Shown here: in pieces, positions 55,300-64,000 of the stretch | Layout: each line of letters starts with the position of its first letter | How positions within the stretch are numbered: position 1 is the first letter of the stretch | Source of the DNA: Brucella pseudintermedia | Lineage (GTDB): Bacteria > Pseudomonadota > Alphaproteobacteria > Rhizobiales > Rhizobiaceae | Assembly: GCF_008932435.1 (NCBI RefSeq) | Contig: NZ_WBWE01000002.1 | Span: forward strand, 62,001 to 126,000 | Direction of reading: 5' to 3' | DNA length: 64,000 nucleotides | Notes under the pieces: model-generated | Told to the model about the DNA's origin: nothing | The model's input: only the letters and a program-made list of their open reading frames with translations | Databases searched by the model: none | Program-made: the position numbers and the translations under genes

Positions 55300-55320
55300 T
55301 TATCGACATTTTGTCAATAA
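55300..55320. promoter_or_regulatory. Inverted repeat, candidate MarR operator
   Basis: TTATCGACA and TGTCAATAA pair over nine bases with one mismatch around TTT, in the 128-base spacer between the MarR gene and the oxoprolinase gene. Size and symmetry suit a MarR dimer. It lies about 67 bases before the oxoprolinase start and 42 bases before the MarR start. Confidence 0.6.
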
Positions 55321-55386
55321 AGTGGGACTATGAAATTCTGAAAAGATTTCAAAATGCACCGGTTGCATTGGATGAGGGAGCCGATA

Positions 55387-58300
55387 ATGAGCGGAACGGG
55401 ACGTGGAGTATGGGATTTCTGGATCGACCGCGGCGGCACATTTACCGACGTTATCGGGCGCGATCCACAGTGCCAGCTTCATGCACGCAAGGTTCTCTCC
55501 GAAAATCCATCCGCCTATAAGGATGCTGCCGTTCATGGCATTCGCCTGCATCTCGGCCTGAAAACCGGCGAACCGGTTCCCGTCGGCGTCATCGGCGAAG
55601 TTCGCATGGGAACCACCGTTGCCACCAACGCGCTTTTGGAACGTAAAGGCGAACGCTTGGCGCTCATCACCACCAAGGGTTTTCGCGATGCGCTGCGCAT
55701 TGGCTACCAGGAGCGCAAGAACATCTTCGCGACCGAAATCCTCAAGCCGGACGCTTTGTACTCAACGGTCATCGAGCTGAACGAGCGTATACAGGCTGAC
55801 GGCACGATAGAGATGCCCCTTGATCTCGCGGAAGCCGAAAGCGCGCTGGCCTCACTGAAGGAACAGGGCTACAGATCGGTCGCGATTGCCCTCATGCATG
55901 CTTATAAGTATCCGGCGCATGAGGCTGAAATTGCTCGCATTGCGCGCGACCTTGGCTTTGAGCAGGTCTCTGTCAGCCATGAAGTTTCGCCGCTGATCAA
56001 GCTGGTCGGACGGGGCGACACCACTGTCGTTGATGCATATCTGTCACCCGTTCTCCGCCGCTACGTTGCGCAGGTATCAAACGAGCTGGATGTCGAGCGC
56101 ACCGGCGCGCGCGTCATGTTCATGATGTCGTCGGGCGGCCTTACAGCAGCAGATCTGTTTCAGGGGAAAGACGCCATCCTATCCGGTCCGGCAGGCGGCG
56201 TTGTGGGTCTCGCCCGGACCGGCGAAACGGCCGGCTTCCCGAAAGTCATCGGCTTCGACATGGGCGGCACTTCCACAGACGTGGCCCATTTCGATGGCGA
56301 GTATGAACGCGCTTTCGAAACCGAAGTGGCTGGTGTGCGCGTGCGTGCGCCTATGATGCTGATCCATACTGTTGCCGCAGGCGGCGGCTCGATCCTGCAT
56401 TATGAAGCCGGGCGGTTCCGTGTCGGTCCTGACTCAGCAGGCGCCAATCCGGGACCGGCCTGTTATCGCAATGGCGGACCGCTTGCCGTTACCGACGCCA
56501 ATGTCATGCTGGGCAAGCTGTTGCCGGAATTTTTCCCGGCAATCTTCGGTCCCGAACAGAACCAGCCGCTGGACGTTGAGCGGGTGCGCCAACTCTTTAC
56601 CGCGCTCGCCGCCGAAATCGGTGACGGTCGTTCGCCTGAAGCGGTGGCCGACGGCTTCATCCGGATTGCGGTTGCCAATATGGTCGAGGCAATCAAGAAA
56701 ATCTCCGTCCAGCGCGGTTACGATGTGACGCGCTATGCCCTAAATTGCTTTGGCGGCGCTGGAGGCCAGCACGCATGTCTTGTGGCTGACGCGCTTGGCA
56801 TGAAAAATATTCTTCTTCATCCAATGTCGGGCCTCCTGTCAGCCTATGGCATGGGCCTTGCTGATATTCGCGCCACGCGCCAGAAAGCGCTCGGCGTCCC
56901 ACTCGATATCAGCGCTCCAAAGGCGTTGAAGGAATTGGGTGAGGAACTGGCGCAGGAATGTGTCGCCGAACTCACAATACAAGGCATCGAAGCAGATGCT
57001 GTTGAGCGGCACCTGCGTGCCCACATCCGCTATGCTGGCACCGATACGGTCCTCTCCGTCGAAGCCACTTTCCCCGCCGAAGACAATGCCGACCGTCTTC
57101 GCGCCGAATTCGAGGCCGCTCATAAGCGCCGTTTCGGCTTCGTTGCCGAAAACAAGGCTCTCGTTATCGACGCCGTAGAGGTGGAAGCCGTTGGCGGCGG
57201 CGCGGGTGAAACCGAAAGCGCACAGTCGCTTGACAGCGATCAGGAAGCTCCGACCGCCAAGCGAACCTGCTTTTTCTCGCAAGGCGAATTGCACGATGCG
57301 GGCGTTGTCTTGCGCGAACAGATGCAGCGCGGCCAGACTGTTACCGGCCCGGCGATCATTATCGAGAAGAACCAGACGATCGTTATCGAAGACGGCTGGC
57401 AGGCGCGTCTGACCGCTCATGACCATGTGGTGCTGACGCGTATCAAGGCGCTTCCCGCGCGCACGGCCATCGGCACCGAAGCCGATCCGGTCATGCTGGA
57501 AATTTTCAACAATCTCTTCATGTCCATCGCCGAACAGATGGGCGTGACGCTTCAGAACACCGCCTATTCGGTCAATATCAAGGAGCGTCTCGACTTTTCC
57601 TGCGCTGTTTTTGATGCTGCGGGCAATCTCGTTGCCAATGCACCTCACATGCCCGTGCATCTCGGCTCCATGGATGCATCGGTCGCCACCGCCATCCGCG
57701 AAAACAGCGATATCAAGCCGGGCGATGTGTTCCTCATCAACGCGCCTTATAATGGCGGCACCCACCTGCCCGACCTCACTGTTTGCACCCCCGTATTCGA
57801 TGATGACAATCGTGAAATCCGGTTTTGGGTCGCGAGTCGCGGACATCACGCGGACATTGGCGGCATCGCACCGGGGTCCATGTCGCCGCTTGCGGTGAAT
57901 ATCGAGCAGGAAGGCGTCTATATCGACAATTTCAAGCTAGTGGAACGTGGCACGTTCCGAGAAGATGCGCTGGCCGATCTGCTTACCGGGGCCACCTATC
58001 CGGTCCGCAACCTGACGCAGAACGTCAACGACCTGAAGGCGCAGATAGCAGCCAACGAAAAGGGCGTTGCCGAGTTGAAAAAGATGATCGGTCTTTTCGG
58101 CGAGGATGTCGTGAAGGCTTACATGGGCCATGTTCAGGATAACGCGGCCGAGAGCGTGCGCCGAGTGCTGGACAAGCTGCCGGATGGCCATTTCTCCTAT
58201 GAAATGGATCAGGGTTGCAAGATCCAAGTGCGGATTACGATCGACAGGGAAAAGCGTGAAGCCACGGTCGATTTCGCGGGCACATCCGAGCAGCGCTCCG

Positions 58301-59010
58301 ACAATTTCAACGCACCGCAGCCAGTTGCCCGTGCAGCCGTGCTCTATGTGTTCCGCGTGCTGGTCGAAGGCGATATTCCGATGAATGCGGGCTGCCTGCG
58401 CCCGATCAAGATTATCGTACCTGAAGGCTCCATGCTTTCGCCACGCTATCCGGCGGCAGTCGTGGCTGGCAATGTCGAGGTCAGTCAGGCCGTTACCAAC
58501 TGCCTCTTTGGCGCGACCAAGGCCATGGCAGCAGCGCAAGGCACGATGAATAATCTGACCTTTGGCGATGACGAGTATCAATATTACGAAACCATCTGCT
58601 CGGGCGCGCCGGCCGGTCCCGGTTTCAATGGCGCAGATGCGGTGCATACGCATATGACCAATTCACGCCTGACCGATCCGGAAATTCTTGAAACTCGCTT
58701 CCCCGTATTGCTGGAAGATTTCCACATCCGTGAAGGATCGGGCGGCAAGGGCAAATGGAACGCTGGCGACGGCACCGAGCGAACTATCCGCGCATTGAAG
58801 ACGCTGGAATTCGCCATTCTCTCCGGTCACCGTCGTGTAGCACCTTTCGGCCTTGACGGCGGGGAAGCCGGACAAATCGGCCGCAATGAGGTGCGCCGCA
58901 AGGACGGTTCGGTTGAAATCCTAGGCAATTGCGACCAGACTGTTCTCGAGGCAGGCGAAGCCTTCACTGTCGTCACACCGACCGGCGGCGGGTATGGCAA
59001 ACCGGAATGA
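55387..59010 (+). CDS. 5-oxoprolinase / N-methylhydantoinase, full-length HyuA-HyuB fusion
   Basis: A 1207-residue ATP-dependent amidohydrolase from ATG 55387 (GAGGGAG upstream). The HyuA half (about residues 1-690) has [11 protein letters not shown] near 15 and [15 protein letters not shown] near 290, which are the actin-like ATP-binding loops. The HyuB half (about 695-1207) has [14 protein letters not shown] near 787 and a [10 protein letters not shown] stretch near 818. The fused form is typical of 5-oxoprolinase, which opens 5-oxoproline to glutamate using ATP; hydantoinases have the same fold. Next to a peptide importer and an M14 enzyme it may complete the breakdown of a pyroglutamyl compound. 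It has its own terminator. Confidence 0.9.
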   Translation: MSGTGRGVWDFWIDRGGTFTDVIGRDPQCQLHARKVLSENPSAYKDAAVHGIRLHLGLKTGEPVPVGVIGEVRMGTTVATNALLERKGERLALITTKGFRDALRIGYQERKNIFATEILKPDALYSTVIELNERIQADGTIEMPLDLAEAESALASLKEQGYRSVAIALMHAYKYPAHEAEIARIARDLGFEQVSVSHEVSPLIKLVGRGDTTVVDAYLSPVLRRYVAQVSNELDVERTGARVMFMMSSGGLTAADLFQGKDAILSGPAGGVVGLARTGETAGFPKVIGFDMGGTSTDVAHFDGEYERAFETEVAGVRVRAPMMLIHTVAAGGGSILHYEAGRFRVGPDSAGANPGPACYRNGGPLAVTDANVMLGKLLPEFFPAIFGPEQNQPLDVERVRQLFTALAAEIGDGRSPEAVADGFIRIAVANMVEAIKKISVQRGYDVTRYALNCFGGAGGQHACLVADALGMKNILLHPMSGLLSAYGMGLADIRATRQKALGVPLDISAPKALKELGEELAQECVAELTIQGIEADAVERHLRAHIRYAGTDTVLSVEATFPAEDNADRLRAEFEAAHKRRFGFVAENKALVIDAVEVEAVGGGAGETESAQSLDSDQEAPTAKRTCFFSQGELHDAGVVLREQMQRGQTVTGPAIIIEKNQTIVIEDGWQARLTAHDHVVLTRIKALPARTAIGTEADPVMLEIFNNLFMSIAEQMGVTLQNTAYSVNIKERLDFSCAVFDAAGNLVANAPHMPVHLGSMDASVATAIRENSDIKPGDVFLINAPYNGGTHLPDLTVCTPVFDDDNREIRFWVASRGHHADIGGIAPGSMSPLAVNIEQEGVYIDNFKLVERGTFREDALADLLTGATYPVRNLTQNVNDLKAQIAANEKGVAELKKMIGLFGEDVVKAYMGHVQDNAAESVRRVLDKLPDGHFSYEMDQGCKIQVRITIDREKREATVDFAGTSEQRSDNFNAPQPVARAAVLYVFRVLVEGDIPMNAGCLRPIKIIVPEGSMLSPRYPAAVVAGNVEVSQAVTNCLFGATKAMAAAQGTMNNLTFGDDEYQYYETICSGAPAGPGFNGADAVHTHMTNSRLTDPEILETRFPVLLEDFHIREGSGGKGKWNAGDGTERTIRALKTLEFAILSGHRRVAPFGLDGGEAGQIGRNEVRRKDGSVEILGNCDQTVLEAGEAFTVVTPTGGGYGKPE

Positions 59011-59025
59011 TCATTTTAAGGATTT

Positions 59026-59048
59026 CGCCGCCGTCCAGGCGGCGTTTT
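59026..59048 (+). terminator. Terminator of the oxoprolinase gene
   Basis: CGCCGCC and GGCGGCG pair perfectly around GTCCA and are followed by TTTTC, 15 bases after the stop codon. Confidence 0.85.
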
Positions 59049-59268
59049 CATTTTCAGGCTTGCTCCACAAGCCAGAATCTCGCACGCAAATGGAAGCGCC
59101 TTCCTCTTCCCTATCTGGACAAATACCCTAGATAGAATACAATTCCATAACAGCGTCTATAATTAGAAACAAACTCTCAATTGACGGGCATTGCGACCCG
59201 GTTTTGACGCATCATTAGAATTAAATTTCTGCGATCAATAGGCAATCAACCAGATCACGGATACCACT

Positions 59269-60042
59269 ATGAAATTCGCTCAGATTCTCGCTACCGCAGG
59301 CATCATTCTGGCCGTTCTCTTCACTGGCGCTTTGGCTGGAGAAAATCTCGATGCCATCAAGTCGGCCGGTGTTTTGAAAATTGGGACTGAAGGCACCTAT
59401 GCTCCATTCACCTATCACGACAAGGACAACAAGCTTGTTGGTTTCGACGTGGAAATCGGTGAAGCAGTCGCCGCCAAACTCGGCGTAAAGCCTGAGTTTG
59501 TTGAAGGCAAATGGGACGGCCTCATCGCAGGTCTTGATGCTAAACGCTATGACGCCGTTATCAATCAGGTAGGCATTACCGAAGAACGCCAAAAGAAGTT
59601 CAACTTCTCCAATCCCTATATCGTTTCGAAAGTCGTTCTGATCGTCAACGACAAGAATGACACGATCAAGGACTTCGCGGACCTCAAGGGCAAGAAATCG
59701 GCTCAGTCCCTGACCAGCAATTATGGAAAGCTTGCGAAGGAAGCAGGTGCCGAACTCGTTGCTACTGACGGTTTCGACCAGTCGATCCAGCTGGTTTTGA
59801 CGGGGCGCGCCGACGCGACGCTTAATGACAGCCTGTCGTTCCTCGATTTCAAGAAGCACCAGCCGAACGCTCCGGTCAAGGTGGTTGCAGAGAAGGAAAA
59901 TGCGGACGCGTCGGGCATCATTGTCCGTAAGGGCGACGACGAACTGGTGGCGGCCATCAACAAGGCTCTCGATGAAATCAAGGCCGACGGAACCTACGAC
60001 AAGATTTCGCAGAAATATTTTGGCCAGGACGTTTCCAAGTAA
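59269..60042 (+). CDS. Amino acid ABC transporter substrate-binding protein (FliY/HisJ-like)
   Basis: A 257-residue family 3 periplasmic binding protein. The signal peptide is KFAQILATAGIILAVLFTG with cleavage near ALAGE. The family 3 signature GFDVEIGEAVAAKLGV lies near residue 60-75, after IGTEGTYAPFTYHD, and the second lobe carries KGKKSAQSLTSNYGKLAKEA. It binds a polar amino acid; cystine is a good guess for this subgroup. It is followed by a strong terminator, and the permease and ATPase genes come after. Confidence 0.92.
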   Translation: MKFAQILATAGIILAVLFTGALAGENLDAIKSAGVLKIGTEGTYAPFTYHDKDNKLVGFDVEIGEAVAAKLGVKPEFVEGKWDGLIAGLDAKRYDAVINQVGITEERQKKFNFSNPYIVSKVVLIVNDKNDTIKDFADLKGKKSAQSLTSNYGKLAKEAGAELVATDGFDQSIQLVLTGRADATLNDSLSFLDFKKHQPNAPVKVVAEKENADASGIIVRKGDDELVAAINKALDEIKADGTYDKISQKYFGQDVSK

Positions 60043-60061
60043 GCGTTGTCCCGTTCAATTC

Positions 60062-60095
60062 ACGAAGCCGGAAGCCACTTCCGGCTTCGTTTTAT
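60062..60095 (+). terminator. Terminator between binding protein and permease genes
   Basis: ACGAAGCCGGAAG pairs over 13 bases with CTTCCGGCTTCGT around a three-base loop, followed by TTTTATTG. It lies 20 bases after the binding-protein stop and 109 bases before the permease start. Most transcripts should end here, giving more binding protein than membrane subunits. Confidence 0.9.
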
Positions 60096-60203
60096 TGTGA
60101 TCGCGAAAAACTATTCCAGAGACATGGTTGTCAGACTGTATAAGATAAGAGCGAGAAGCTTCATTTCAGTTTGACTTCTGGGTATTAATGAGGAGCCGAA
60201 ACC

Positions 60204-60884
60204 GTGCCCGATTGGCTTCAGCTGATGGCGGAATCCCTGCCCACCCTTCTGTGGGCTGGGTTGATTTTCACCATACCGCTTACTCTTTTGTCCTTTGCTT
60301 TTGGCCTGACATTGGGGCTGTTGACAGCACTCGTACGGTTGTTCGCACCACTCTGGCTTTCGTCAATTGCCCGCTTTTATGTATGGATATTTCGCGGCAC
60401 ACCGTTGCTTGTGCAGCTGTTCGTGATCTTTTACGGCCTGCCGAGCGCAGGAATTTATCTCGACGCTTTTCCAGCAGCAGTAATCGGCTTCACGCTCAGT
60501 GTCGGCGCCTATAGTTCGGAGATTATCCGGGCTGTGATATCAGCCGTTCCGAAAGGCCAGTGGGAAGCGGCCTATTCCATCGGCATGAGTTGGCGTCAGG
60601 CCCTCGCGCGCACCGTTCTGCCACAGGCAACCCGGACGGCAGTGCCGCCGCTTTCCAATTCCTTCATTTCGCTGGTGAAGGACACCTCGCTCGCCGCAGC
60701 AATCACAGTGCCGGAGCTTTTCCAATCCGCACAACGGATCGTCGCCACCACTTACGAACCTCTCATCCTCTATATTGAAGCGGCTTTGATCTATCTGGTC
60801 ATGAGTTCCGTTCTCTCTGCCCTGCAGGTGCGGCTGGAACGACGATTCGGACGCTATGGCGGCACGCTGGAGACGAACGCATGA
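60204..60884 (+). CDS. Amino acid ABC transporter permease (HisM/GlnP-like)
   Basis: A 226-residue permease from GTG 60204 with AGGAG eight bases upstream. It has five helices. The cytoplasmic ATPase-contact loop reads GQWEAAYSIGMSWRQALART near residue 119-138, and FIFRGTPLLVQLFV-like segments (WIFRGTPLLVQLFVIFYG) lie near 62-79. It imports the amino acid delivered by the upstream binding protein. The ATPase gene overlaps its stop. Confidence 0.93.
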   Translation: MPDWLQLMAESLPTLLWAGLIFTIPLTLLSFAFGLTLGLLTALVRLFAPLWLSSIARFYVWIFRGTPLLVQLFVIFYGLPSAGIYLDAFPAAVIGFTLSVGAYSSEIIRAVISAVPKGQWEAAYSIGMSWRQALARTVLPQATRTAVPPLSNSFISLVKDTSLAAAITVPELFQSAQRIVATTYEPLILYIEAALIYLVMSSVLSALQVRLERRFGRYGGTLETNA

Positions 60885-61642
60885 TCGAGCTGCAACACAT
60901 CGTGAAGCGTTTTGACGACGCAATCATCCTCAACGACATCAACGTTGCAATTGCGGAAGGCACAGTAACAGCGCTGGTTGGGCCGTCCGGCGGCGGCAAG
61001 AGCACGCTGCTGCGCTGCATCAATCTGCTGGAAGTGCCGACGTCTGGCACTCTCGTTCTGGGCGGACAGAGCCTAAGTTTCGAGCCTGACCGCAAGCCCA
61101 ACTGGCAAGCGATCCAGTCTATCCGTCGTCAGACTGGCATGGTTTTTCAGAACTTCCAGCTCTTTCCGCACCAGACCGCGATCCAGAATGTGATGGAAGG
61201 GCTCGTCACAGTCCTGAAATGGCCGAAGGACAAGGCAAAGGAACGTGCGATGGAGCTGCTTACCAAAGTGGGCATGGCGCACAAGGCAGACGCTTGGCCC
61301 TCGACCCTTTCGGGAGGGCAGCAGCAACGCGTCGCCATTGCGCGCGCACTGGCACCTTCGCCGCGTGTGTTGCTTTGCGACGAACCCACCTCGGCCCTTG
61401 ACCCTGAATTGGCGTCGGAAGTCGTCGATGTTTTGAGCAAGCTCGCCAAGGAAGGCACGACCATGGTCATCGCGACACATGATCTGCGGCTTGCGTCCAA
61501 GATTGCGAAAAATGTCGTCTTTCTGGAGTCGGGCAACATAGTTGAAACCGGCTCCGCGCACGAAGTTTTCACCCGGCCCGCGCGTGAGCGCACAAAACAA
61601 TTCGTCGCGACAATCAACGCAGCCCATACATACGATATTTAA
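60881..61642 (+). CDS. Amino acid ABC transporter ATP-binding protein (GlnQ/HisP-like)
   Basis: A 253-residue ABC ATPase. Walker A is GPSGGGKST near residue 34, signature LSGGQQQRVAIARAL near 144, Walker B VLLCDEPTSALDPELA near 164, with the switch histidine in IATHDLRLA near 200. It powers the polar amino acid importer. Its start overlaps the permease stop (ATGA). A short hairpin follows it. Confidence 0.95.
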   Translation: MIELQHIVKRFDDAIILNDINVAIAEGTVTALVGPSGGGKSTLLRCINLLEVPTSGTLVLGGQSLSFEPDRKPNWQAIQSIRRQTGMVFQNFQLFPHQTAIQNVMEGLVTVLKWPKDKAKERAMELLTKVGMAHKADAWPSTLSGGQQQRVAIARALAPSPRVLLCDEPTSALDPELASEVVDVLSKLAKEGTTMVIATHDLRLASKIAKNVVFLESGNIVETGSAHEVFTRPARERTKQFVATINAAHTYDI

Positions 61643-61666
61643 CCTGTAGACACGTCGATCCCGTAA

Positions 61667-61691
61667 GGGCTTTCGCCACCAGCGAAAGCCC
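61667..61691 (+). promoter_or_regulatory. Hairpin after the amino acid ABC operon
   Basis: GGGCTTTCG and CGAAAGCCC pair perfectly around a seven-base loop 25 bases after the ATPase stop. No T-run follows, so termination may be Rho-dependent or partial. Confidence 0.5.
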
Positions 61692-61863
61692 CCGGCACGC
61701 CGTTGAATCAAATTTCATACGTGTATTCAAAATTTTCCGGCGGCTCCCGACAGCCTGCCCCTTGGTAAAACAGAAAACCACTGTTACATTATGCACAACG
61801 TAGAAATTGAAGCGCCTTGCTTGCGTCCTCACAGGTTCGCGCGGCGCCATAAGGACAAGAACC

Positions 61864-63408
61864 TTGAAGAACCCCGACGAGCGCGCCGCCGAAACGGTGC
61901 ACCAAGGGGCGTCCGGCGGACAATCGGGCAATTCGCAAACCCGGAATCCGTCCGATAACGGCAAGCGCAGACCGCGCAAAAAAGCCGTTGCAGACATCGG
62001 CAATGCCCGTAGTGCATCCGATTCAGGACGCTCAAAATCACAGGACGAAACCGACGGCTCGGGTTCGCAGGCCCAGCGCAAACGTGCGCGTCGGCGTCGG
62101 CGCGGCAAATCCGTACCGGGCCTTGAAACCTCGTCGCAAAAGCCGGTCGTTGCAGATGCAGGCAACAACCAGCAGCGACCTTCCGGGAAAATCTCGAATC
62201 GCCGCCGTCGTGCGCGTAAAAAGAAGCAATCGCGGCAACTTGGTGCCCAGACGCCTCTGGCGGCTGAAGCAACAGTCAAGACTTCGCACAATGCTGTGCG
62301 TACGGAGAACCCGCATGTCCCGGTTCAAGGCAAGCGTAGGGGCATTAACGGGCAGGCATCCAAGGCCGGCAACGGTGTGCAGCACGACAAGGGTGACGCT
62401 CCGCTTTACGCGGCTTTGGATCTCGGCACCAACAATTGCCGGTTGCTGGTAGCATCGCCGACAAGACCGGGGCAATTCCGTGTCGTGGACGCGTTTTCGC
62501 GGATCGTGCGGCTTGGAGAAGGTTTGAGCACCACTGGGCGGCTCAGTGACAATGCAATGGATCGCGCCGTGGAAGCGCTGAAGATTTGTCGCGACAAGCT
62601 GGCAGGCAAAAAAATCAGAAGGTCAAGGCTGATCGCGACCGAGGCCTGCCGTTCGGCATCGAATGGCGAGCAATTTCTAAAGCGAGTGCGGGCCGAAACC
62701 GGTCTTGAACTGGAGATCGTGGACCGGCAAACAGAAGCCCGTCTGGCTGTTTCCGGCTGTGGCACGCTGGTGACCCGCGAGACTGATGCCGTGGTGTTGT
62801 TCGATATAGGCGGCGGCTCTTCTGAAATCGCACTGATTGACGTTTCCCGTCGACGGTCCCCACGCCTTGCGGAACATATCATGGCCTGGACATCCCTTCC
62901 TGTCGGTGTCGTGACGCTGGCGGAACGTTTCGGCGGACGAAATGTTACGCAGGAAAGCTTCGATTCCATGGTTTCCCATGTAACCGATCTGCTTACGCAA
63001 TTTGCCGAGCGGCAATGCCTTGGAAACCTCACGGCCAGCCCGCGCTTCCATCTACTGGGCACATCCGGAACTGTGACCACCCTGGCAGGCATTCATCTCG
63101 GTCTTGAACGTTATGATCGCCGGCGGGTCGACGGAATGTGGATGGACGCGGAAGACGTAACGCAGATGACCAGCCGCCTGCTGTCGTGGGATTTTGAAGC
63201 CCGCGTAGCCAACCCATGCATTGGCGCGGATCGCGCTGATCTGGTATTGGCAGGCTGTGCTATTCTTGACGCAATACGCAAAGTGTGGCCCAGCGAAAAG
63301 CTACTCGTTGCCGACCGTGGTCTGCGTGAAGGCATTCTGACCGAACTGATGTCGCGCGATGGCGCATGGCGGCACAATCGCGCGGCAAGCGCTAGAAACA
63401 GGCACTAA
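61864..63408 (+). CDS. Ppx/GppA phosphatase family protein with long basic N-terminal region
   Basis: A 514-residue protein read from TTG 61864, chosen because AAGGA lies about nine bases upstream. Residues 1-175 are low-complexity and rich in Arg, Lys, Gln and Ser (runs such as [11 protein letters not shown] and [13 protein letters not shown]), probably unfolded and able to bind RNA or polyphosphate. The catalytic part from about residue 180 has the actin-like loops [32 protein letters not shown] and [13 protein letters not shown]. The family hydrolyses polyphosphate or pppGpp. The conserved EEE-type exopolyphosphatase active site can be checked only with an alignment. It is the first gene of a pair with rlmE, two bases apart. 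Confidence 0.88.
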   Translation: MKNPDERAAETVHQGASGGQSGNSQTRNPSDNGKRRPRKKAVADIGNARSASDSGRSKSQDETDGSGSQAQRKRARRRRRGKSVPGLETSSQKPVVADAGNNQQRPSGKISNRRRRARKKKQSRQLGAQTPLAAEATVKTSHNAVRTENPHVPVQGKRRGINGQASKAGNGVQHDKGDAPLYAALDLGTNNCRLLVASPTRPGQFRVVDAFSRIVRLGEGLSTTGRLSDNAMDRAVEALKICRDKLAGKKIRRSRLIATEACRSASNGEQFLKRVRAETGLELEIVDRQTEARLAVSGCGTLVTRETDAVVLFDIGGGSSEIALIDVSRRRSPRLAEHIMAWTSLPVGVVTLAERFGGRNVTQESFDSMVSHVTDLLTQFAERQCLGNLTASPRFHLLGTSGTVTTLAGIHLGLERYDRRRVDGMWMDAEDVTQMTSRLLSWDFEARVANPCIGADRADLVLAGCAILDAIRKVWPSEKLLVADRGLREGILTELMSRDGAWRHNRAASARNRH

Positions 63409-63410
63409 AA

Positions 63411-64000
63411 ATGAGCAAGACAGGCGGCAACAAAAGCGGAGTGAAAACTGGCGGTCGCGGGGGCGCGGGCTCCAGCAATCTGCAGGTGCGCGTGAAGAAA
63501 AAGGCAGGCACGATCAAGGAATCGTCACGCCGTTGGCTTCAACGCCATCTGAACGATCCTTATGTGCATAAATCCAAGCAGGACGGATATCGTTCACGCG
63601 CGGCCTACAAGCTTATTGAAATCAACGACCGCTATAACCTGCTCAAAAAGGGCCAAAAGATCATCGATCTTGGCGCTGCGCCGGGCGGCTGGTCGCAGAT
63701 TGCGGCCAAACTTGTCGGTTCGACCGACGAGGACCCGCATGTCGTTGGCATAGACTATCTCCACGTCGATCCCCTCCCCGGCGTTGTTCTGTTGGAGATG
63801 GATTTTCTGGACGACGAAGCACCGCGGAAGCTGATGGAAGCTCTGGGAGACAAACCCGATCTCGTTATTTCCGACATGGCCGCTCCGACAACCGGCCACC
63901 GCCGAACCGACCATCTGCGCACAGTGCATCTGTGCGAAGTCGCCGCCGATTTTGCCATCTCGGTTCTAAAGCCGGGCGGACATTTTCTCACGAAGACATT
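63411..64000 (+). CDS. rlmE: 23S rRNA 2'-O-methyltransferase RlmE (FtsJ), cut by window end
   Basis: The first 196 residues of an expected length of about 240. RlmE methylates the 2'-hydroxyl of U2552 in 23S rRNA. The SAM-binding loop [12 protein letters not shown] is near residue 85-96. Of the catalytic K-D-K-E tetrad, K67 (AAYKL), D155 (ISDMAAP) and K195 (FLTKT) are visible; the glutamate would lie beyond the edge. The N-terminal 35 residues are a Gly/Lys-rich extension usual in alphaproteobacterial RlmE. The ATG is two bases after the Ppx/GppA stop, so the two are probably co-transcribed. Confidence 0.96.
   Translation, partial: MSKTGGNKSGVKTGGRGGAGSSNLQVRVKKKAGTIKESSRRWLQRHLNDPYVHKSKQDGYRSRAAYKLIEINDRYNLLKKGQKIIDLGAAPGGWSQIAAKLVGSTDEDPHVVGIDYLHVDPLPGVVLLEMDFLDDEAPRKLMEALGDKPDLVISDMAAPTTGHRRTDHLRTVHLCEVAADFAISVLKPGGHFLTKT

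Noticed and set aside
56839-57849. Antisense open frame of 336 codons in the oxoprolinase gene
   Set aside because: It mirrors the codon pattern of the oxoprolinase gene and has no recognisable domain.
1-64000. CRISPR arrays, tRNA or rRNA genes, prophage, toxin-antitoxin pairs or intact insertion sequences
   Set aside because: I saw no direct-repeat arrays, cloverleaf sequences, transposase or phage-type genes; all long frames have metabolic or transport matches.

Overview
The window looks like chromosomal DNA of an alphaproteobacterium of the Hyphomicrobiales, most likely the Brucella/Ochrobactrum group. This rests on family resemblance: oligopeptide ABC transporters with leaderless or TTG/GTG starts, a DUF1127 protein, a DUF3775 protein, a likely Irr-type iron box, a Brucellaceae-style intergenic palindromic repeat, and an rlmE gene next to a Ppx/GppA gene with a basic tail. 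I recognise no rRNA, tRNA, CRISPR array, prophage or intact insertion sequence. The identification is from recall; no search was run.

Positions 1-10.9 kb hold a sugar-acid or hydroxy-acid catabolic island. It has an SDR dehydrogenase (cut by the window edge), a FadR-type repressor and an FAD-linked hydroxyacid dehydrogenase on the minus strand. A divergent operon encodes a DenD-like dehydrogenase, a 3-hydroxyisobutyrate-dehydrogenase-like enzyme, an enolase-superfamily dehydratase, an FAH-fold enzyme and a three-part TRAP transporter. A frameshifted TIM-barrel isomerase follows on the opposite strand. The kinase and decarboxylase of the known erythronate/threonate pathways are not seen here.

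Positions 11-19.3 kb are a mixed region: a nucleobase deaminase with a purine-type permease, a DUF2938 membrane protein, a 517-base gap with a perfect inverted repeat, DUF1127, an EamA transporter, a branched-chain aminotransferase, a TauE/SafE exporter and an FAD-binding dehydrogenase. Positions 19.4-27.6 kb are a complete kdpFABCDE potassium operon that also carries two extra membrane proteins of 28 residues each, one before kdpF and one between kdpA and kdpB. DUF3775 and aldehyde dehydrogenase genes follow.

Positions 29.7-39 kb on the minus strand hold an oligopeptide ABC transporter (five genes), an amidohydrolase, an isopenicillin-N-synthase-like oxygenase, and a decayed stretch where pieces of an aminotransferase, metN and metI have been joined by deletions. 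Positions 39.1-47.6 kb are a siderophore uptake locus: a divergent LysR-HTH/glycosyltransferase-3 fusion protein, a TonB-dependent receptor under a likely Irr box, a periplasmic esterase, and a four-gene FecBCDE-type ABC importer.

Positions 47.6-59 kb form a second peptide locus: MarR regulator, fused double ATPase, binding protein, two permeases and an M14-type carboxypeptidase on the minus strand, divergent from a full-length 5-oxoprolinase/hydantoinase. A palindrome sits in the shared promoter. Positions 59.2-61.6 kb encode a polar amino acid ABC importer, and 61.9-64 kb encode Ppx/GppA and RlmE (cut by the window end). All five solute-binding-protein genes are followed directly by a stem-loop or terminator.
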